Shown in pieces: positions 27,271 through 36,916 of a DNA stretch of 64,000 nt; the first letter of the stretch is position 1; the number at the start of each line of letters is the position of its first letter. The position numbers and the translations under genes were made by a program. The notes below the pieces were generated by a model. It saw nothing but the letters and a program-made list of their open reading frames with translations, was not told the DNA's origin and did no database searches. The stretch is from Devosia beringensis (GTDB lineage: Bacteria > Pseudomonadota > Alphaproteobacteria > Rhizobiales > Devosiaceae): NCBI RefSeq assembly GCF_014926585.1, contig NZ_CP045422.1, positions 3,502,001 to 3,566,000 of the forward strand, read 5' to 3'.

Positions 27271-27836
27271 GGTTGATTCTGCTTGGACCACCAGGCGCAG
27301 GGAAGGGGACGCAGGCCAAGATTCTGGTCGACGCCTACGGCATCCCCCAGCTGTCCACTGGTGACATCCTTCGCTCGGCTATTGCGGCCAAGACCCCCCT
27401 GGGGATCGAGGCCAAGGCGATCGTGGATCGTGGCGATCTGGTAAGCGATGCCATCGTCAACGGCATCGTGTCAGAGCGTCTTGACGCCGACGATTGCAAG
27501 CCGGGGTTCATCCTCGACGGCTTCCCGCGCACCATCGCGCAGGCGGAAGCCCTCGACAGGATGCTGCTCGACAAGGGCGCAAAGCTCGATGCGGTCATCG
27601 AGATCAAGGCCGATGCTGACGAACTGGTGCGCCGTGTTATACAGCGGGCCAAGGAATCAGGCGGAGCCAGGACTGACGACAACGAAGACGTGCTGCGCAA
27701 GCGGCTCGGTGTCTATCAGGACCAGACGGCGCCACTGGTTGCCTACTATTCCGACAAGGGTCTGATCAGGACCGTTGACGGCATGGCGCCGGTCGATGAA
27801 GTCACGGCCGCGATCAAGGCGTCGATTGATCACTAA
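27267..27836 (+). CDS. adk: Adenylate kinase
   Basis: This enzyme interconverts ATP plus AMP and two ADP. The P-loop [11 protein letters not shown] is at residues 7-17 and [17 protein letters not shown] is the AMP-binding signature. At 189 residues it is the short-lid form, with no zinc-finger lid insertion; the lid is reduced to [20 protein letters not shown]. It overlaps secY by 4 bases, the common secY-adk pairing. Confidence 0.97.
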   Translation: MRLILLGPPGAGKGTQAKILVDAYGIPQLSTGDILRSAIAAKTPLGIEAKAIVDRGDLVSDAIVNGIVSERLDADDCKPGFILDGFPRTIAQAEALDRMLLDKGAKLDAVIEIKADADELVRRVIQRAKESGGARTDDNEDVLRKRLGVYQDQTAPLVAYYSDKGLIRTVDGMAPVDEVTAAIKASIDH

Positions 27837-27857
27837 AGTTTGGGCTTGACTTGGCGG

Positions 27858-27886
27858 TTGACTCCGCGGAATCGAGCCCTTAAAGA
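27858..27886 (+). promoter_or_regulatory. Candidate promoter for rpsM-rpsK-rpoA-rplQ
   Basis: TTGACT at 27858-27863 is separated by 17 bases from TAAAGA at 27881-27886. A second TTGACT lies 12 bases upstream at 27846. This is 22 bases after the adk stop and leaves a leader of about 120 bases before the GTG of rpsM. Confidence 0.5.
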
Positions 27887-28011
27887 ACCGCTTCAGTCTC
27901 ATGGATTATTGGGCTGGATTCGGTTCTCCAGAATGTTGGGGGTCGGATTCCGGTCCCTTGTTGTTTAATGGCGCCAGCCGTGATGGTTCGCGCTGAATAA
28001 GGAGAGCAGAC

Positions 28012-28380
28012 GTGGCTCGTATCGCTGGCGTCAATATCCCGACGAACAAGCGCGTTGTCATCGCGTTGCAGTATATCCATGGGATCGGCGAAAAGTTCGC
28101 CCTGGATATCTGCACCAAGGTTGGCATTCCGGTTGAGCGTCGTGTGAACGAACTTACCGACGCGGAAGTCATCCAGATCCGTGAAGCCATCGACCGCGAC
28201 TATGTCGTGGAAGGTGATCTTCGTCGCAACGTTGCGATGAACATTAAGCGCCTGATGGATCTCGGCAACTATCGTGGCCTGCGCCACCGTCGCGGTCTTC
28301 CCGTGCGCGGTCAGCGGACCCACACCAATGCCCGCACCCGCAAGGGTCCGGCCAAGGCAATCGCCGGCAAGAAGAAGTAA
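28012..28380 (+). CDS. rpsM: 30S ribosomal protein S13
   Basis: S13 (122 residues) is a head protein that contacts L5 and the P-site tRNA. The start is GTG at 28012 ([20 protein letters not shown]) with AAGGAG upstream; no ATG fits the family N-terminus. The basic tail [20 protein letters not shown] is typical. A 7-bp hairpin (GAACCCG 28381-28387, CGGGTTC 28394-28400) directly follows the stop. Confidence 0.97.
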   Translation: MARIAGVNIPTNKRVVIALQYIHGIGEKFALDICTKVGIPVERRVNELTDAEVIQIREAIDRDYVVEGDLRRNVAMNIKRLMDLGNYRGLRHRRGLPVRGQRTHTNARTRKGPAKAIAGKKK

Positions 28381-28465
28381 GAACCCGTTCGATCGGGTTC
28401 TTCGATGTAGCTGCCGGGGCCATCTAGGGCTAACGGCAGCGCTGATATCGGATTAGAGGAATTAC

Positions 28466-28858
28466 ATGGCTAAGACTGAGACCACGCGCGTCAAGCGCAA
28501 GGAACGCAAGAACATCACCTCGGGCGTTGCCCACGTGAACGCTTCGTTCAACAACACCATGATCACCATCGCTGACATGCAGGGCAACACGATTTCGTGG
28601 TCCTCTTCGGGCGTCATGGGTTTCAAGGGTTCGCGCAAGTCGACCCCTTATGCAGCCCAGGTTGCCGCTGAAGACGCTGCCAAGAAGGCCCAGGAACACG
28701 GCATGAAGACCCTTGAGGTCGAAGTGCGTGGTCCCGGTTCAGGCCGTGAATCGGCGCTCCGCGCGCTGCAGGCTGCCGGCTTCAACGTCACCTCGATCCG
28801 TGACGTCACCTCGATCCCGCACAATGGCTGCCGCCCGCGCAAGCGGCGCCGCGTCTAA
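28466..28858 (+). CDS. rpsK: 30S ribosomal protein S11
   Basis: S11 (130 residues) lines the platform near the E-site codon. [20 protein letters not shown] and the C-terminal [18 protein letters not shown] are diagnostic. It starts 85 bp after rpsM. Confidence 0.97.
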   Translation: MAKTETTRVKRKERKNITSGVAHVNASFNNTMITIADMQGNTISWSSSGVMGFKGSRKSTPYAAQVAAEDAAKKAQEHGMKTLEVEVRGPGSGRESALRALQAAGFNVTSIRDVTSIPHNGCRPRKRRRV

Positions 28859-28876
28859 TCTAGACCGTTTAGAGAG

Positions 28877-28903
28877 CTCCCGGCCGATTGAATGGGCCGG
28901 GAG
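28877..28903 (+). promoter_or_regulatory. Hairpin between rpsK and rpoA
   Basis: A perfect 9-bp stem (CTCCCGGCC 28877-28885, GGCCGGGAG 28895-28903) has a 9-base loop, followed by TCTTATTG. The T-tract is poor, so partial attenuation or mRNA stabilisation is more likely than full termination. Confidence 0.5.
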
Positions 28904-28964
28904 TCTTATTGCGTTTGCGGCGGAGCGGCTCGGGCTGGAGCCGCGATTTTGAAAGGACATAACC

Positions 28965-29984
28965 GTGACGATCCAGAGGAACTGGCAAGAACTGATCAAG
29001 CCGACCAAGCTGGAGATTGTTTCGGGCAGCGACAACGCGCGCGTGGCCTCGGTAGTTGCCGAGCCGCTTGAGCGCGGTTACGGGCTTACCCTGGGTAACG
29101 CTCTTCGTCGTGTGCTGCTGTCGTCGCTTCAGGGCGCGGCAGTTACCGCAATCCAGATTGACGGCATCCTGCATGAATTCTCCTCGCTTCCGGGCGTGCG
29201 TGAAGACATTACCGACCTTGTGCTCAATGTGAAGGAAATCGCATTGAACATGGGCGGCGAGGGCCCAAAGCGCCTCGCTCTGTCCAAGCAGGGTCCGGGT
29301 GCCGTGACCGCCGGCGACATCAAGGTCACCGGCGACATTGAAGTGCTGAACCCCGAGCTGGTCATCTGCCATCTCGATGACGGCGCCGAAATCAATATCG
29401 AGTTTACCGTCGACACCGGCAAGGGTTATGTTGCCGCTGAAAAGAACCGTCCCGAAGATGCACCGATCGGCTATATTCCGGTCGATGCGCTGTTCTCGCC
29501 GGTTCGTCGCGTGAGCTACAAGGTCGATGCTACCCGTGCCGGCGAAAGCCTGGACAAGGACAAGCTGACCCTGCAGATCGAGACCAATGGCGCCGTGTCG
29601 CCGGAAGATGCACTGGCCTATGCCGCGCGCATCCTCCAGGACCAGCTGTCGGTATTCGTGAACTTCGAAGAGCCCAGCAAGGAAAAGGCCCAGGATTCGG
29701 TTCCTGAACTGGCTTTCAACCCGGCGCTGCTCAAGAAGGTCGACGAGCTCGAACTGTCGGTTCGTTCGGCCAATTGCCTGAAGAACGACAACATCGTCTA
29801 TATCGGCGACCTGATCCAGAAGACAGAAGCCGAGATGCTGCGGACGCCCAATTTCGGCCGCAAGTCGCTCAACGAAATCAAGGAAGTCCTGGCACAGATG
29901 GGGCTTCATCTCGGAATGGACGTTGCCAACTGGCCACCCGAGAATATCGATGACCTCGCCAAGCGTTATGAAGATCATTATTGA
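28965..29984 (+). CDS. rpoA: DNA-directed RNA polymerase subunit alpha
   Basis: This 339-residue subunit dimerises to nucleate RNA polymerase assembly. The N-terminal domain carries [18 protein letters not shown]. The C-terminal domain that binds UP elements and activators spans about residues 255-325, with [20 protein letters not shown]. The start is GTG at 28965 ([17 protein letters not shown]) with GAAAGGA upstream. Confidence 0.98.
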   Translation: MTIQRNWQELIKPTKLEIVSGSDNARVASVVAEPLERGYGLTLGNALRRVLLSSLQGAAVTAIQIDGILHEFSSLPGVREDITDLVLNVKEIALNMGGEGPKRLALSKQGPGAVTAGDIKVTGDIEVLNPELVICHLDDGAEINIEFTVDTGKGYVAAEKNRPEDAPIGYIPVDALFSPVRRVSYKVDATRAGESLDKDKLTLQIETNGAVSPEDALAYAARILQDQLSVFVNFEEPSKEKAQDSVPELAFNPALLKKVDELELSVRSANCLKNDNIVYIGDLIQKTEAEMLRTPNFGRKSLNEIKEVLAQMGLHLGMDVANWPPENIDDLAKRYEDHY

Positions 29985-30016
29985 TCGCGCGCTGCCAAGC
30001 ACTTTAGGAGACAACC

Positions 30017-30442
30017 ATGCGCCACGGTAATTCAGGTCGCAAACTCAACCGGACTGCCAGCCACCGCAAGGCAATGTTCGCCAATATGTCGGCCGCGCTG
30101 ATCAAGCACGAGCAGATCCTGACAACGCTTCCCAAGGCCAAGGACCTGCGTCCGATCGTCGAGAAGCTGATCACCCTGGGCAAGCGCGGCGATCTGCACG
30201 CGCGTCGCCAGGCCATCGCGCAGATGCGCGACGAGGGTCAGGTTGCCAAGCTCTTTGCCGTGCTTGGCCCGCGCTACAAGGAACGCCAGGGCGGCTATAT
30301 CCGCATCATGAAGGCTGGCTTCCGCTACGGCGACAATGCCCCGCTGGCGATCATCGAGTTCGTCGATCGCGACGTCAATGCCAAGGGCCTCGACAGCGGC
30401 CCTGTGCAGGTCCGTGAGGACGACGAGTACGAAGCCGCATAA
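30017..30442 (+). CDS. rplQ: 50S ribosomal protein L17
   Basis: L17 (141 residues) lies near the tunnel exit. [20 protein letters not shown] is the family N-terminus. It is the last gene of the alpha cluster, and a terminator follows at 30467. Confidence 0.97.
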   Translation: MRHGNSGRKLNRTASHRKAMFANMSAALIKHEQILTTLPKAKDLRPIVEKLITLGKRGDLHARRQAIAQMRDEGQVAKLFAVLGPRYKERQGGYIRIMKAGFRYGDNAPLAIIEFVDRDVNAKGLDSGPVQVREDDEYEAA

Positions 30443-30466
30443 GCTTCTGTCTCGCATAGACTTTTC

Positions 30467-30504
30467 AAGGCGGCTGCGGTTCACTCCGTGGCCGTCTTTT
30501 GTTT
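30467..30504 (+). terminator. Intrinsic terminator after rplQ
   Basis: A 13-bp stem with three G-T pairs (30467-30479 with 30486-30498) runs into TTTTGTTTG. It closes the ribosomal block; the next gene starts 16 bases later. Confidence 0.8.
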
Positions 30505-30519
30505 GCATGGAGGCCTGAC

Positions 30520-31563
30520 ATGCGGACCGGCCAGATTTTGGTGACGGGTGCGAGCGGATTTGTCGGCAAGTGGACCGTGGTCGAACTGCTGCGCGCCGGC
30601 TTCACGGTGCGTGCCGCCATCCGCTCCGAGGACAAGGCCGAGGCAGTGCGCCAGGCGGTGACGGCCCAGTTGGGCGAGGACGTGCTGTACCGGCTCAGCT
30701 TCGTCAAACTCAACCTGCTGCTGGACAATGGCTGGCTGCGGGCGATGCTGCGCATCGACGCCATCATCCATGCCGCCGGCGTTGTCCTGGCGGGCGAGCC
30801 GGACAATCCCCAACGCATCATCGGGCCGGCCGTGGAGGGCACCGAGCGGGTACTCCGCTTTGCCACGCTGGCCGGGGTCAAGCGGATCGTCATGACGTCC
30901 TCGGTGGCCGCTGTAGCCTATGGCCATGGGCCGCTGGTGGGCGTGCGCGATTTTACTGCGGATGATTATACCAATCTGGATGCGATGCGGCGGCCGGGGG
31001 CGGCTGTCGTGGCGGCGACCAGGGCGGAGCGGGGTGCCTGGGCTTATGCCCGCCAGGAGGGGGTGGAGCTGACGACGGTCCATCCCGGACTTATCCTCGG
31101 GCTGGCGCTTGATGGCGATGTCAGTGCGTCGCTGCAGCTGATTGGCTGGCTGCTGGATGGGTCGCGCCCCAGGCTGCCCGGCAATGGCGTCTCGGTGGTC
31201 GATGTGCGCGATGTGGCTGCCCTGCTGGTGGCGGCTCTGCACAAGGAGGACAGCATCGGCCAGCGCTATCTGGCGGCGTCGGACTATGTCAGCTTCAGCC
31301 ACATGGCCTTCATTCTGGCCGCAGCCTTTCCAGAGTGGCCCGTCAGCATGGATATCCTGCCCGATTGGCGCATCCGTCTGTCGGCGGCCTTTGGGGGGCC
31401 GCTGGGTGGCTATGTGCATGAGCTGGGCCACGAAAAGCACTATGACCGCGTCAAGGCCGAGGCCTTGCTGGGCGGCCGCCTGATCTCCAGCCGGGAGGCC
31501 ATTGTCGCTGCGGCCGAGAGCCTGATCCGCTTCGGCAGGGTGACCCTGGCGGGAGCCGTCTAG
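30520..31563 (+). CDS. NAD-dependent epimerase/dehydratase-like (SDR) protein with degenerate active site
   Basis: This 347-residue protein has an extended-SDR Rossmann fold; TGASGFVGKWTVVELL at residues 8-23 carries the GxxGxxG nucleotide motif. It resembles the dihydroflavonol-4-reductase group. The usual YxxxK catalytic pair, expected just before ERGAWAYARQEG near residue 170, is replaced by a stretch of Ala and Val (PGAAVVAATRAERGAW). Nucleotide binding may remain, but dehydrogenase chemistry is doubtful. The ATG at 30520 has GGAGG 6 bases upstream. It converges with and overlaps the next gene by 4 bases. The substrate is unknown. Confidence 0.75.
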   Translation: MRTGQILVTGASGFVGKWTVVELLRAGFTVRAAIRSEDKAEAVRQAVTAQLGEDVLYRLSFVKLNLLLDNGWLRAMLRIDAIIHAAGVVLAGEPDNPQRIIGPAVEGTERVLRFATLAGVKRIVMTSSVAAVAYGHGPLVGVRDFTADDYTNLDAMRRPGAAVVAATRAERGAWAYARQEGVELTTVHPGLILGLALDGDVSASLQLIGWLLDGSRPRLPGNGVSVVDVRDVAALLVAALHKEDSIGQRYLAASDYVSFSHMAFILAAAFPEWPVSMDILPDWRIRLSAAFGGPLGGYVHELGHEKHYDRVKAEALLGGRLISSREAIVAAAESLIRFGRVTLAGAV

Positions 31564-32108
31564 CCGGGCTGGCCGGGACGCGGCAGCGACCAGGCCCGGT
31601 AGAGCTGGTCCAGTTCGCCCATCGAGCGGCAGCTGACTACGGGAAGGCCGCTGCTGGCCGCCATGCGCCGGTATTTGCTGGCGTCGCGCGTCTTCCAGAT
31701 CCAGGCGATCATCGCCCATTTGACACTGTCCCGCCCTCCGTCCAGGCCGCCAACCCGGTTCGGCTGGAACAAGGTGCGGCGGAAGTAGCGGGCATAACGC
31801 CTGACAAAGTGGTCATCGATGACGATGACCCCGGTGGCACGGGCAAAGCGCTGCGGCATGATGGCAGAGTAATTGCCGTCCATTACCCATTCTTCCTGCA
31901 GAATGGCGGCATCATGCAGGGCATGGAATTCGGCGATATCGCGCGGCTGCCAGTCAGTGCCGGGCAGGTGGCTGAACTGGTCGAGATGGATGGGTGGGAG
32001 ACCCAGCCTGACGCCGATGGCTTCGGCGAGCGTGGACTTGCCGGCATTGCTGGGGCCGGTGACCATGATACGGCGGCCGAGATCGGCCAAAGGCGGGATG
32101 GGGTGCAT
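31560..32108 (-). CDS. P-loop NTPase, adenylate-kinase/FlaR-like
   Basis: The chosen ATG at 32108 (MHPIPPLADLGRRIMV) gives 182 residues and has GGAA 6 bases upstream; a longer in-frame reading to 32189 has no better support. The Walker A motif is GPSNAGKST at residues 18-26. HLDQFSHLPGTDWQPRD and EEWVMDGNYSAIMPQR resemble the small nucleotide-kinase-like proteins annotated as FlaR or topology modulation protein. A phosphotransfer role is inferred; the substrate is not known. Confidence 0.7.
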   Translation of the reverse strand: MHPIPPLADLGRRIMVTGPSNAGKSTLAEAIGVRLGLPPIHLDQFSHLPGTDWQPRDIAEFHALHDAAILQEEWVMDGNYSAIMPQRFARATGVIVIDDHFVRRYARYFRRTLFQPNRVGGLDGGRDSVKWAMIAWIWKTRDASKYRRMAASSGLPVVSCRSMGELDQLYRAWSLPRPGQPG

Positions 32109-32162
32109 TTTCAGTTCCGATATGGGGGTGGATCGGGGTGGAAAAGGCCAGAGGGTAGAGAC

Positions 32163-32186
32163 GAAAATCCCCGCCGAAGCGGGGAT
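32163..32186 (-). terminator. Intrinsic terminator after the decarboxylase gene
   Basis: Read on the minus strand, an 8-bp stem (ATCCCCGC with GCGGGGAT, 32186-32179 and 32174-32167) with a 4-base TTCG loop is followed by TTTTCG. It lies 24 bases downstream of the decarboxylase stop. Confidence 0.75.
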
Positions 32187-32209
32187 CAAGGCGTGTGGGA
32201 TGAGCCGGA

Positions 32210-33391
32210 TTATTCTGGCTGCTGGTCTTTGCCGGTATAGGCTTCCTCGACATAGAACTGGTCGCGGCGGTCAAAGCCGTTGAAGGGGGTCAACGAGGCC
32301 TGGGTATAGGCGCCCATCAGGCCGAACTCGATCCAGTCGTCCTCGTCAATATCGGCCGGCAGGGTGAAGACCTGGGGCAGCACGTCATAGCTGTCGCAGG
32401 TCGGGCCCCAGATGGTGAAGTCAGAGAATTCCTGATCATTGTCATGCACGCGGGCGCCGCGCCAGACGCGGACCGGCGGGGTGAAGTGCATGAACTTGAC
32501 TTCCATCAGGCTGCCATAGGCGCCGTCATTGACATAGACCGACTGGCCGCCGCGCTGATGCTTGACGCGCAGCAGCAGCGAAGTGGACGAGGTCACCAGG
32601 GCGCGGCCGGGCTCGATGATCAGCTCGGGCTTGCGCTTGTCGCCGAAATGGTCGTTGACGGCGGTGCCGATGGTCTCGAAATAGTAGTCCATCGGCGGGG
32701 CTTCGCTGGTCGGGTAGGGGGCCGGATAGCCGCCGCCGATATTGAGGCGCTTGAGCTCGATGCCGGATTCCTCGACGATGCGGGCGGCCGCGGCGATGTG
32801 GCGCTCATAGGCGTAGGCGTCTTCGCACTGGCTGCCGACATGGAAGCAGAGGCTGGGCGTGTAGCCCATCTGCTCGACCATGGTGACGATCTCGGCGGCA
32901 CCCTGTTCCATGACGCCGAACTTGATGCCGAAGTCATAGGACTTGAGGGCCTTGCCGGCCTTGAAGCGGGTGGTTACTTCCACGTCGCGCGAGGGCGAGA
33001 CCACGGCAGCGAGCTGATCGAGCTGCTGGGGGTGATCGATGGTGAAGGAGCGGACGCCGAACTCTTCATAGGCGCGGGCGATCTCGCGCTTGTTCTTGAT
33101 GGGGTTGTTGTAGTGCATCGCCGCGCCCGGTGCATTGTCACGCACCAGTTCCATCTCGGTATTGGAGGCCACGTCGAAGGCCTTCAAACCTTCGCGATGC
33201 AGCTGGGCGATGATGTGCGGGGAGGGGTTGCACTTCACCGCATAGGTCAGCAATCCGTCAAAGCCCTTGCGAAAGACCTTTGTCGCCTTGTGCAGCTCAC
33301 GTTCAGAGAACAGGAAAGCCGGAAAATCGGGGGCTTCGGCCGCGATCAGGGCGGAGGTGTTCGGGTAAACGTGGTTCGGCTCGGTGGTCAT
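32210..33391 (-). CDS. Ornithine/lysine decarboxylase, alanine-racemase-fold (group IV) type
   Basis: This 393-residue PLP enzyme should decarboxylate ornithine, and possibly lysine, to putrescine or cadaverine. The PLP-binding Lys is K53 in LLTYAVKCNP. The phosphate-binding glycine motif is LNIGGGYPAPYP, the substrate-binding region is ELIIEPGRALV, and the catalytic Cys at the dimer interface is in WGPTCDSYDVLP. The sequence cannot settle the choice of ornithine over lysine. On the minus strand a CTATAT hexamer (33445-33440) about 50 bases upstream could be its -10 box. Confidence 0.9.
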   Translation of the reverse strand: MTTEPNHVYPNTSALIAAEAPDFPAFLFSERELHKATKVFRKGFDGLLTYAVKCNPSPHIIAQLHREGLKAFDVASNTEMELVRDNAPGAAMHYNNPIKNKREIARAYEEFGVRSFTIDHPQQLDQLAAVVSPSRDVEVTTRFKAGKALKSYDFGIKFGVMEQGAAEIVTMVEQMGYTPSLCFHVGSQCEDAYAYERHIAAAARIVEESGIELKRLNIGGGYPAPYPTSEAPPMDYYFETIGTAVNDHFGDKRKPELIIEPGRALVTSSTSLLLRVKHQRGGQSVYVNDGAYGSLMEVKFMHFTPPVRVWRGARVHDNDQEFSDFTIWGPTCDSYDVLPQVFTLPADIDEDDWIEFGLMGAYTQASLTPFNGFDRRDQFYVEEAYTGKDQQPE

Positions 33392-33592
33392 GGACGACTG
33401 GCCTTTCAGGGCTGGGGAATGCGAGAAAATGAGCGCTGCATATAGGGCCGCATGCCCCCTCGCGCAAACGATTATTTGGGCGGCAAATGCGTCACTGGCG
33501 TGACGTCATTTTCGTGCCCGATTTCAGGCGCTTGCGTGGCGCCCAGACCAACCGGATCTGCCGGTTTGTCACTATGGCCGGAGGTTGAATTG

Positions 33593-35038
33593 ATGTCGAT
33601 GCGTAGGCTGCTGCTGTCGGGCGCCGCGATCATGGTTCTGGCAATCGGGGGAACACTCGCCTTTGCCCCCTGGAACGCGCCAGGCCTGGCACAGGTTGCA
33701 GTGGCGCCGACGGTGCCGAGCAGCGATGGTCAGATCAAGCTCAGCTTTGCCCCGGTGGTCAAGGCCGTCTCGCCCTCGGTGGTCAATGTCTATGCCACGC
33801 GCATCGAGCAACGGGCCGTCTCCCCCTTCGCCAATGATCCGTTCTTCTCCCGCTTCTTCGGTCAGCAGCAGTTCCAGAGCCGGCCGCGCGAGTCGCAGTC
33901 GCTGGGCTCGGGCGTCATCGTCGAGGCCGGCGGCGTGATCCTGACCAATCGCCATGTCATCGAGGGCGCCACCGATGTGCGCATCGCCTTGTCGGATGGC
34001 CGGGAATTTGCCGTCGACGTGATGATCGAGGACGCACAGACCGATCTGGCCGTGCTGCGGGTGCGCGAAGCCGGCGATGTCCGCTTTCCGGCCATTAACT
34101 TTGCCAATTCCGATAGCCTGGAGGTCGGCGACCTGGTGCTGGCCATCGGCAATCCGTTCGGCGTCGGCCAGACGGTGACCAGCGGCATCGTTTCGGCCTT
34201 GGCGCGGACCGGCGTCGAACAGTCCGATTACGAGTTCTTCATCCAGACCGATGCGGCGATCAATCCGGGCAATTCGGGCGGGGCGCTGGTTGATATGGAC
34301 GGGCATCTGGTGGGCATCAATACCGCCATCTATTCGCAGAGTGGCTGCTCGGTCGGCATCGGCTTTGCCATTCCGGCCAATATGGCCCGGCTGGTCGCCG
34401 AGGCCGGCGTCAATGGCGGCGACATCATCCGCCCCTGGTTCGGGGCCAAGCTGCAGGCGGTCAATGCAGACATTGCCGCAAGCCTGGGCATGGCGGCGCC
34501 GCATGGGGCGCTGATCACCGAGGTGGCGCCCGACGGGCCGGCGGCGCGGGCGGGCTTTGCCTCGGGCGATGTGATCGTCAGCGTTGACGGCACGGCGGTG
34601 AACGATCCGAGCAGCTTCAATTTCCGGCTGGCCACCAAGCCGATCGGGGAGGTGGCCGCGCTGGAGCGGTTGCGCGGCGGGGTGACCGAGCCGGTTGGCT
34701 TCACCGTCGAGGCGGCGCCGGTGCTCGATGACAGCCAAAGAGCTTCGATAACAGGCAATTCGAGGTTTGGGGGCACCAGCGTCGCGCAGGTCAACCCGGC
34801 CCTCGCCGAGGCCAAGGGTATGCCCTATGACGCCCAAGGCGTGATCATCACGGCGGTCGAGCCGGGTTCGCCGGCCGAGCAGATGGGCCTGCAAGTGGAC
34901 GATGTCATCCTCTCGCTCAACGAGGTGCTGATGGAGAGCGCAAAGGCCTTTGCCGATACCGCATCGCAGCGGGTGCGGACCTGGCAGATCATCCTGCAGC
35001 GCGATGGCCGGATCACGCGCAGTATCGTCAGCGGCTAG
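33593..35038 (+). CDS. Do-like (DegP/HtrA family) periplasmic serine protease
   Basis: The ATG at 33593 (MSMRRLLLSGAAIMVLAIGG) has GGAGG at 33580-33584 and gives 481 residues with an N-terminal signal peptide. The trypsin-like triad is His in LTNRHVIEG (about residue 122), Asp in EDAQTDLAVLRV (about 152) and Ser in NPGNSGGALVDM (about 229). Two PDZ domains follow (about 285-370 and 395-475). It should degrade or refold misfolded envelope proteins. It heads a run with rarA, crcB and rluC, interrupted by an opposite-strand VOC gene. Confidence 0.92.
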   Translation: MSMRRLLLSGAAIMVLAIGGTLAFAPWNAPGLAQVAVAPTVPSSDGQIKLSFAPVVKAVSPSVVNVYATRIEQRAVSPFANDPFFSRFFGQQQFQSRPRESQSLGSGVIVEAGGVILTNRHVIEGATDVRIALSDGREFAVDVMIEDAQTDLAVLRVREAGDVRFPAINFANSDSLEVGDLVLAIGNPFGVGQTVTSGIVSALARTGVEQSDYEFFIQTDAAINPGNSGGALVDMDGHLVGINTAIYSQSGCSVGIGFAIPANMARLVAEAGVNGGDIIRPWFGAKLQAVNADIAASLGMAAPHGALITEVAPDGPAARAGFASGDVIVSVDGTAVNDPSSFNFRLATKPIGEVAALERLRGGVTEPVGFTVEAAPVLDDSQRASITGNSRFGGTSVAQVNPALAEAKGMPYDAQGVIITAVEPGSPAEQMGLQVDDVILSLNEVLMESAKAFADTASQRVRTWQIILQRDGRITRSIVSG

Positions 35039-35048
35039 TTACGGGTTA

Positions 35049-35072
35049 CAGCCCGGCAAAGCCGGGCTGTTT
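35049..35072. terminator. Terminator between protease and VOC genes
   Basis: A perfect 9-bp stem (CAGCCCGGC 35049-35057, GCCGGGCTG 35061-35069) with a 3-base loop is followed by TTT on the + strand. It lies between two convergent genes and may serve both, although the T-tracts are short. Confidence 0.6.
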
Positions 35073-35082
35073 GCATGCAGGC

Positions 35083-35466
35083 CTATGCCGGCGCGTGGCA
35101 GACCGCTTCGATATTGTTGCCGTCCGGGTCGCGGACGAAAGCGGCATAGTAGGTGGCGTGATAATGCGGCCGCAGCCCCGGTGGGCCATTGTCGGTGCCG
35201 CCGGCGGCCATGGCGGCCTGATAGAAGGCGTCGACCTGGGCATGAGTCTGGGCGGAAAAGGCGAAGTGGGCGGGCGGTCGCTGCGCCTCGCCCTCGGTGA
35301 TCCAGAAGGCGGGGCTGGCCTGGCCAAAGCCGCCGACCTTGACGCCGCCGGTATGCTCGGGCGGGATCTGCACGAGAAAGCGGGAACCCAGCGGCACCAG
35401 GGCCTGTTCATAGAAGGTCCTGGCCTGGTCAAAATCGGTTACGCTGATGCCGGAATGGTCTATCAT
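35083..35466 (-). CDS. VOC-family (glyoxalase/bleomycin-resistance fold) protein
   Basis: The start at 35466 (MIDHSGISVTDFDQARTFYE) has GAGGGA 8 bases upstream and gives 127 residues. The single VOC module shows metal-ligand positions typical of the superfamily: His near the N-terminus, the central PPAHFAFSA and the C-terminal RDPDGNNIEAVCH. Such proteins bind a divalent metal and catalyse varied reactions or bind drugs. The substrate cannot be told. It sits on the opposite strand between the protease and rarA. Confidence 0.8.
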   Translation of the reverse strand: MIDHSGISVTDFDQARTFYEQALVPLGSRFLVQIPPEHTGGVKVGGFGQASPAFWITEGEAQRPPAHFAFSAQTHAQVDAFYQAAMAAGGTDNGPPGLRPHYHATYYAAFVRDPDGNNIEAVCHAPA

Positions 35467-35593
35467 GGTTGTGTCCCTCGACTGATGGTGCGCCGCTGAT
35501 AGGGCCTGCCTGCTGACAGGGCGCGTCAGCAGGCGCTCGACTTTCCCCGGCATGTGCTTTGGGCGCCCGCCGCTACTGAAATGATATTCTGGC

Positions 35594-36916
35594 ATGGCCG
35601 ACCTCTTTGCAGCCGATCCCGAAAGCGTCGTTGAGAACGACAGTGCCCGTCCGCTGGCCGACCAGTTGCGGCCGCGCTCGCTCGATCAGGTGATCGGCCA
35701 GGGCCATCTCTTGGGACCCAATGGCACGCTGCGCCGCATGATCGCCTCCGGCCGGCTGGGTTCGCTGATCCTGTGGGGACCGCCCGGCACGGGCAAGACC
35801 ACGGTGGCGCGGCTGCTGGCCGATCAGATCGGCTATCGCTTCGAGCAGATCTCGGCGGTGTTTTCCGGCGTGGCCGACCTCAAGAAAGTGTTCGAGAAGG
35901 CGCGATTTGAGCGGCTGAGCGGGCACAAGACCCTGCTCTTCGTCGACGAAATCCACCGCTTCAATCGCGCCCAGCAGGACGGCTTCCTGCCGGTGATGGA
36001 AGACGGCACGGTGGTGCTGGTCGGCGCCACCACCGAAAACCCGTCCTTTGAACTCAATGCGGCTTTGCTGTCGCGCAGTCAGGTGCTGCGTTTTGAATCC
36101 CTATCTCCGGAGGACCTGGAGGCCCTGGTGGCGCGTGCCGAGGCGCTGACGGGGGCGACGCTGCCGCTGGAGCCCGAGGCGCGGCAGACCCTGCTGACGC
36201 TGGCCGATGGCGACGGGCGGGCGCTGCTGGGCCTTGTGGAGGAGGTTCTGGCCTCGACCCGGCAGGACGAAATGCTCGACACGGCGGGCCTGCTCACCGT
36301 GGTGCAGCGGCGGGCGCCGATCTATGACAAGGCGCAGGACGGCCACTACAATCTGATCTCGGCGCTGCACAAGACCATTCGCGGCTCTGATCCCGATGCG
36401 GCGCTCTACTATTTCGCGCGCATGCTCGATGCCGGCGAGGATCCGCTGTTCCTGGCGCGGCGGCTGATCCGCATGGCCGTGGAAGACATTGGCCTGGCCG
36501 ATCCGCTGGCTTTGCCGCAGGCCGTGGCGGCGCGTGACGCCTTCCAGATGCTGGGCTCACCCGAGGGCGAGCTGGCATTGGCCCAGACCGTGGTCTATCT
36601 GGCCCTCGCGCCCAAATCGAACGCCGTCTATACCGCCTTCAAGGCGGCCAGCAGCGTGGCCAAATCCACCGGCTCGCCCATGCCGCCCATGGTCATTCTC
36701 AATGCTCCGACCAAGCTGATGAAGGGGAGCGGCTATGGCGAGGGTTATATCTATGACCACGACACGCCCGAGGGTTTTTCCGGTCAGGAATATTTCCCCG
36801 AAGCCATTGGCCGGCAGACATTTTACGAGCCGGTAGAACGCGGCGCCGAGCGGGACTATCGCAAGCGGCTGGACTATTTCGAGCGCCTGCGGGCAAGCAA
36901 GAAGGGCGAGGCGTGA
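35594..36916 (+). CDS. rarA: Replication-associated recombination protein A (RarA/MgsA AAA ATPase)
   Basis: This 440-residue AAA+ ATPase acts at stalled replication forks. An N-terminal stretch is followed by [17 protein letters not shown], Walker [10 protein letters not shown] (about residues 62-70), Walker [11 protein letters not shown] and sensor [18 protein letters not shown]. The C-terminal tetramerisation domain contains [21 protein letters not shown] one-base overlap (TGATG) couples it to crcB. Confidence 0.95.
   Translation: MADLFAADPESVVENDSARPLADQLRPRSLDQVIGQGHLLGPNGTLRRMIASGRLGSLILWGPPGTGKTTVARLLADQIGYRFEQISAVFSGVADLKKVFEKARFERLSGHKTLLFVDEIHRFNRAQQDGFLPVMEDGTVVLVGATTENPSFELNAALLSRSQVLRFESLSPEDLEALVARAEALTGATLPLEPEARQTLLTLADGDGRALLGLVEEVLASTRQDEMLDTAGLLTVVQRRAPIYDKAQDGHYNLISALHKTIRGSDPDAALYYFARMLDAGEDPLFLARRLIRMAVEDIGLADPLALPQAVAARDAFQMLGSPEGELALAQTVVYLALAPKSNAVYTAFKAASSVAKSTGSPMPPMVILNAPTKLMKGSGYGEGYIYDHDTPEGFSGQEYFPEAIGRQTFYEPVERGAERDYRKRLDYFERLRASKKGEA

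Noticed and set aside
30520-31563. Reading the SDR gene as a recent foreign insertion after rplQ
   Set aside because: Base composition and codon pattern match its neighbours, and it is cleanly separated by the rplQ terminator.
36880-36916. Fluoride riboswitch controlling crcB
   Set aside because: The crcB start overlaps the rarA stop, leaving no leader for an aptamer.
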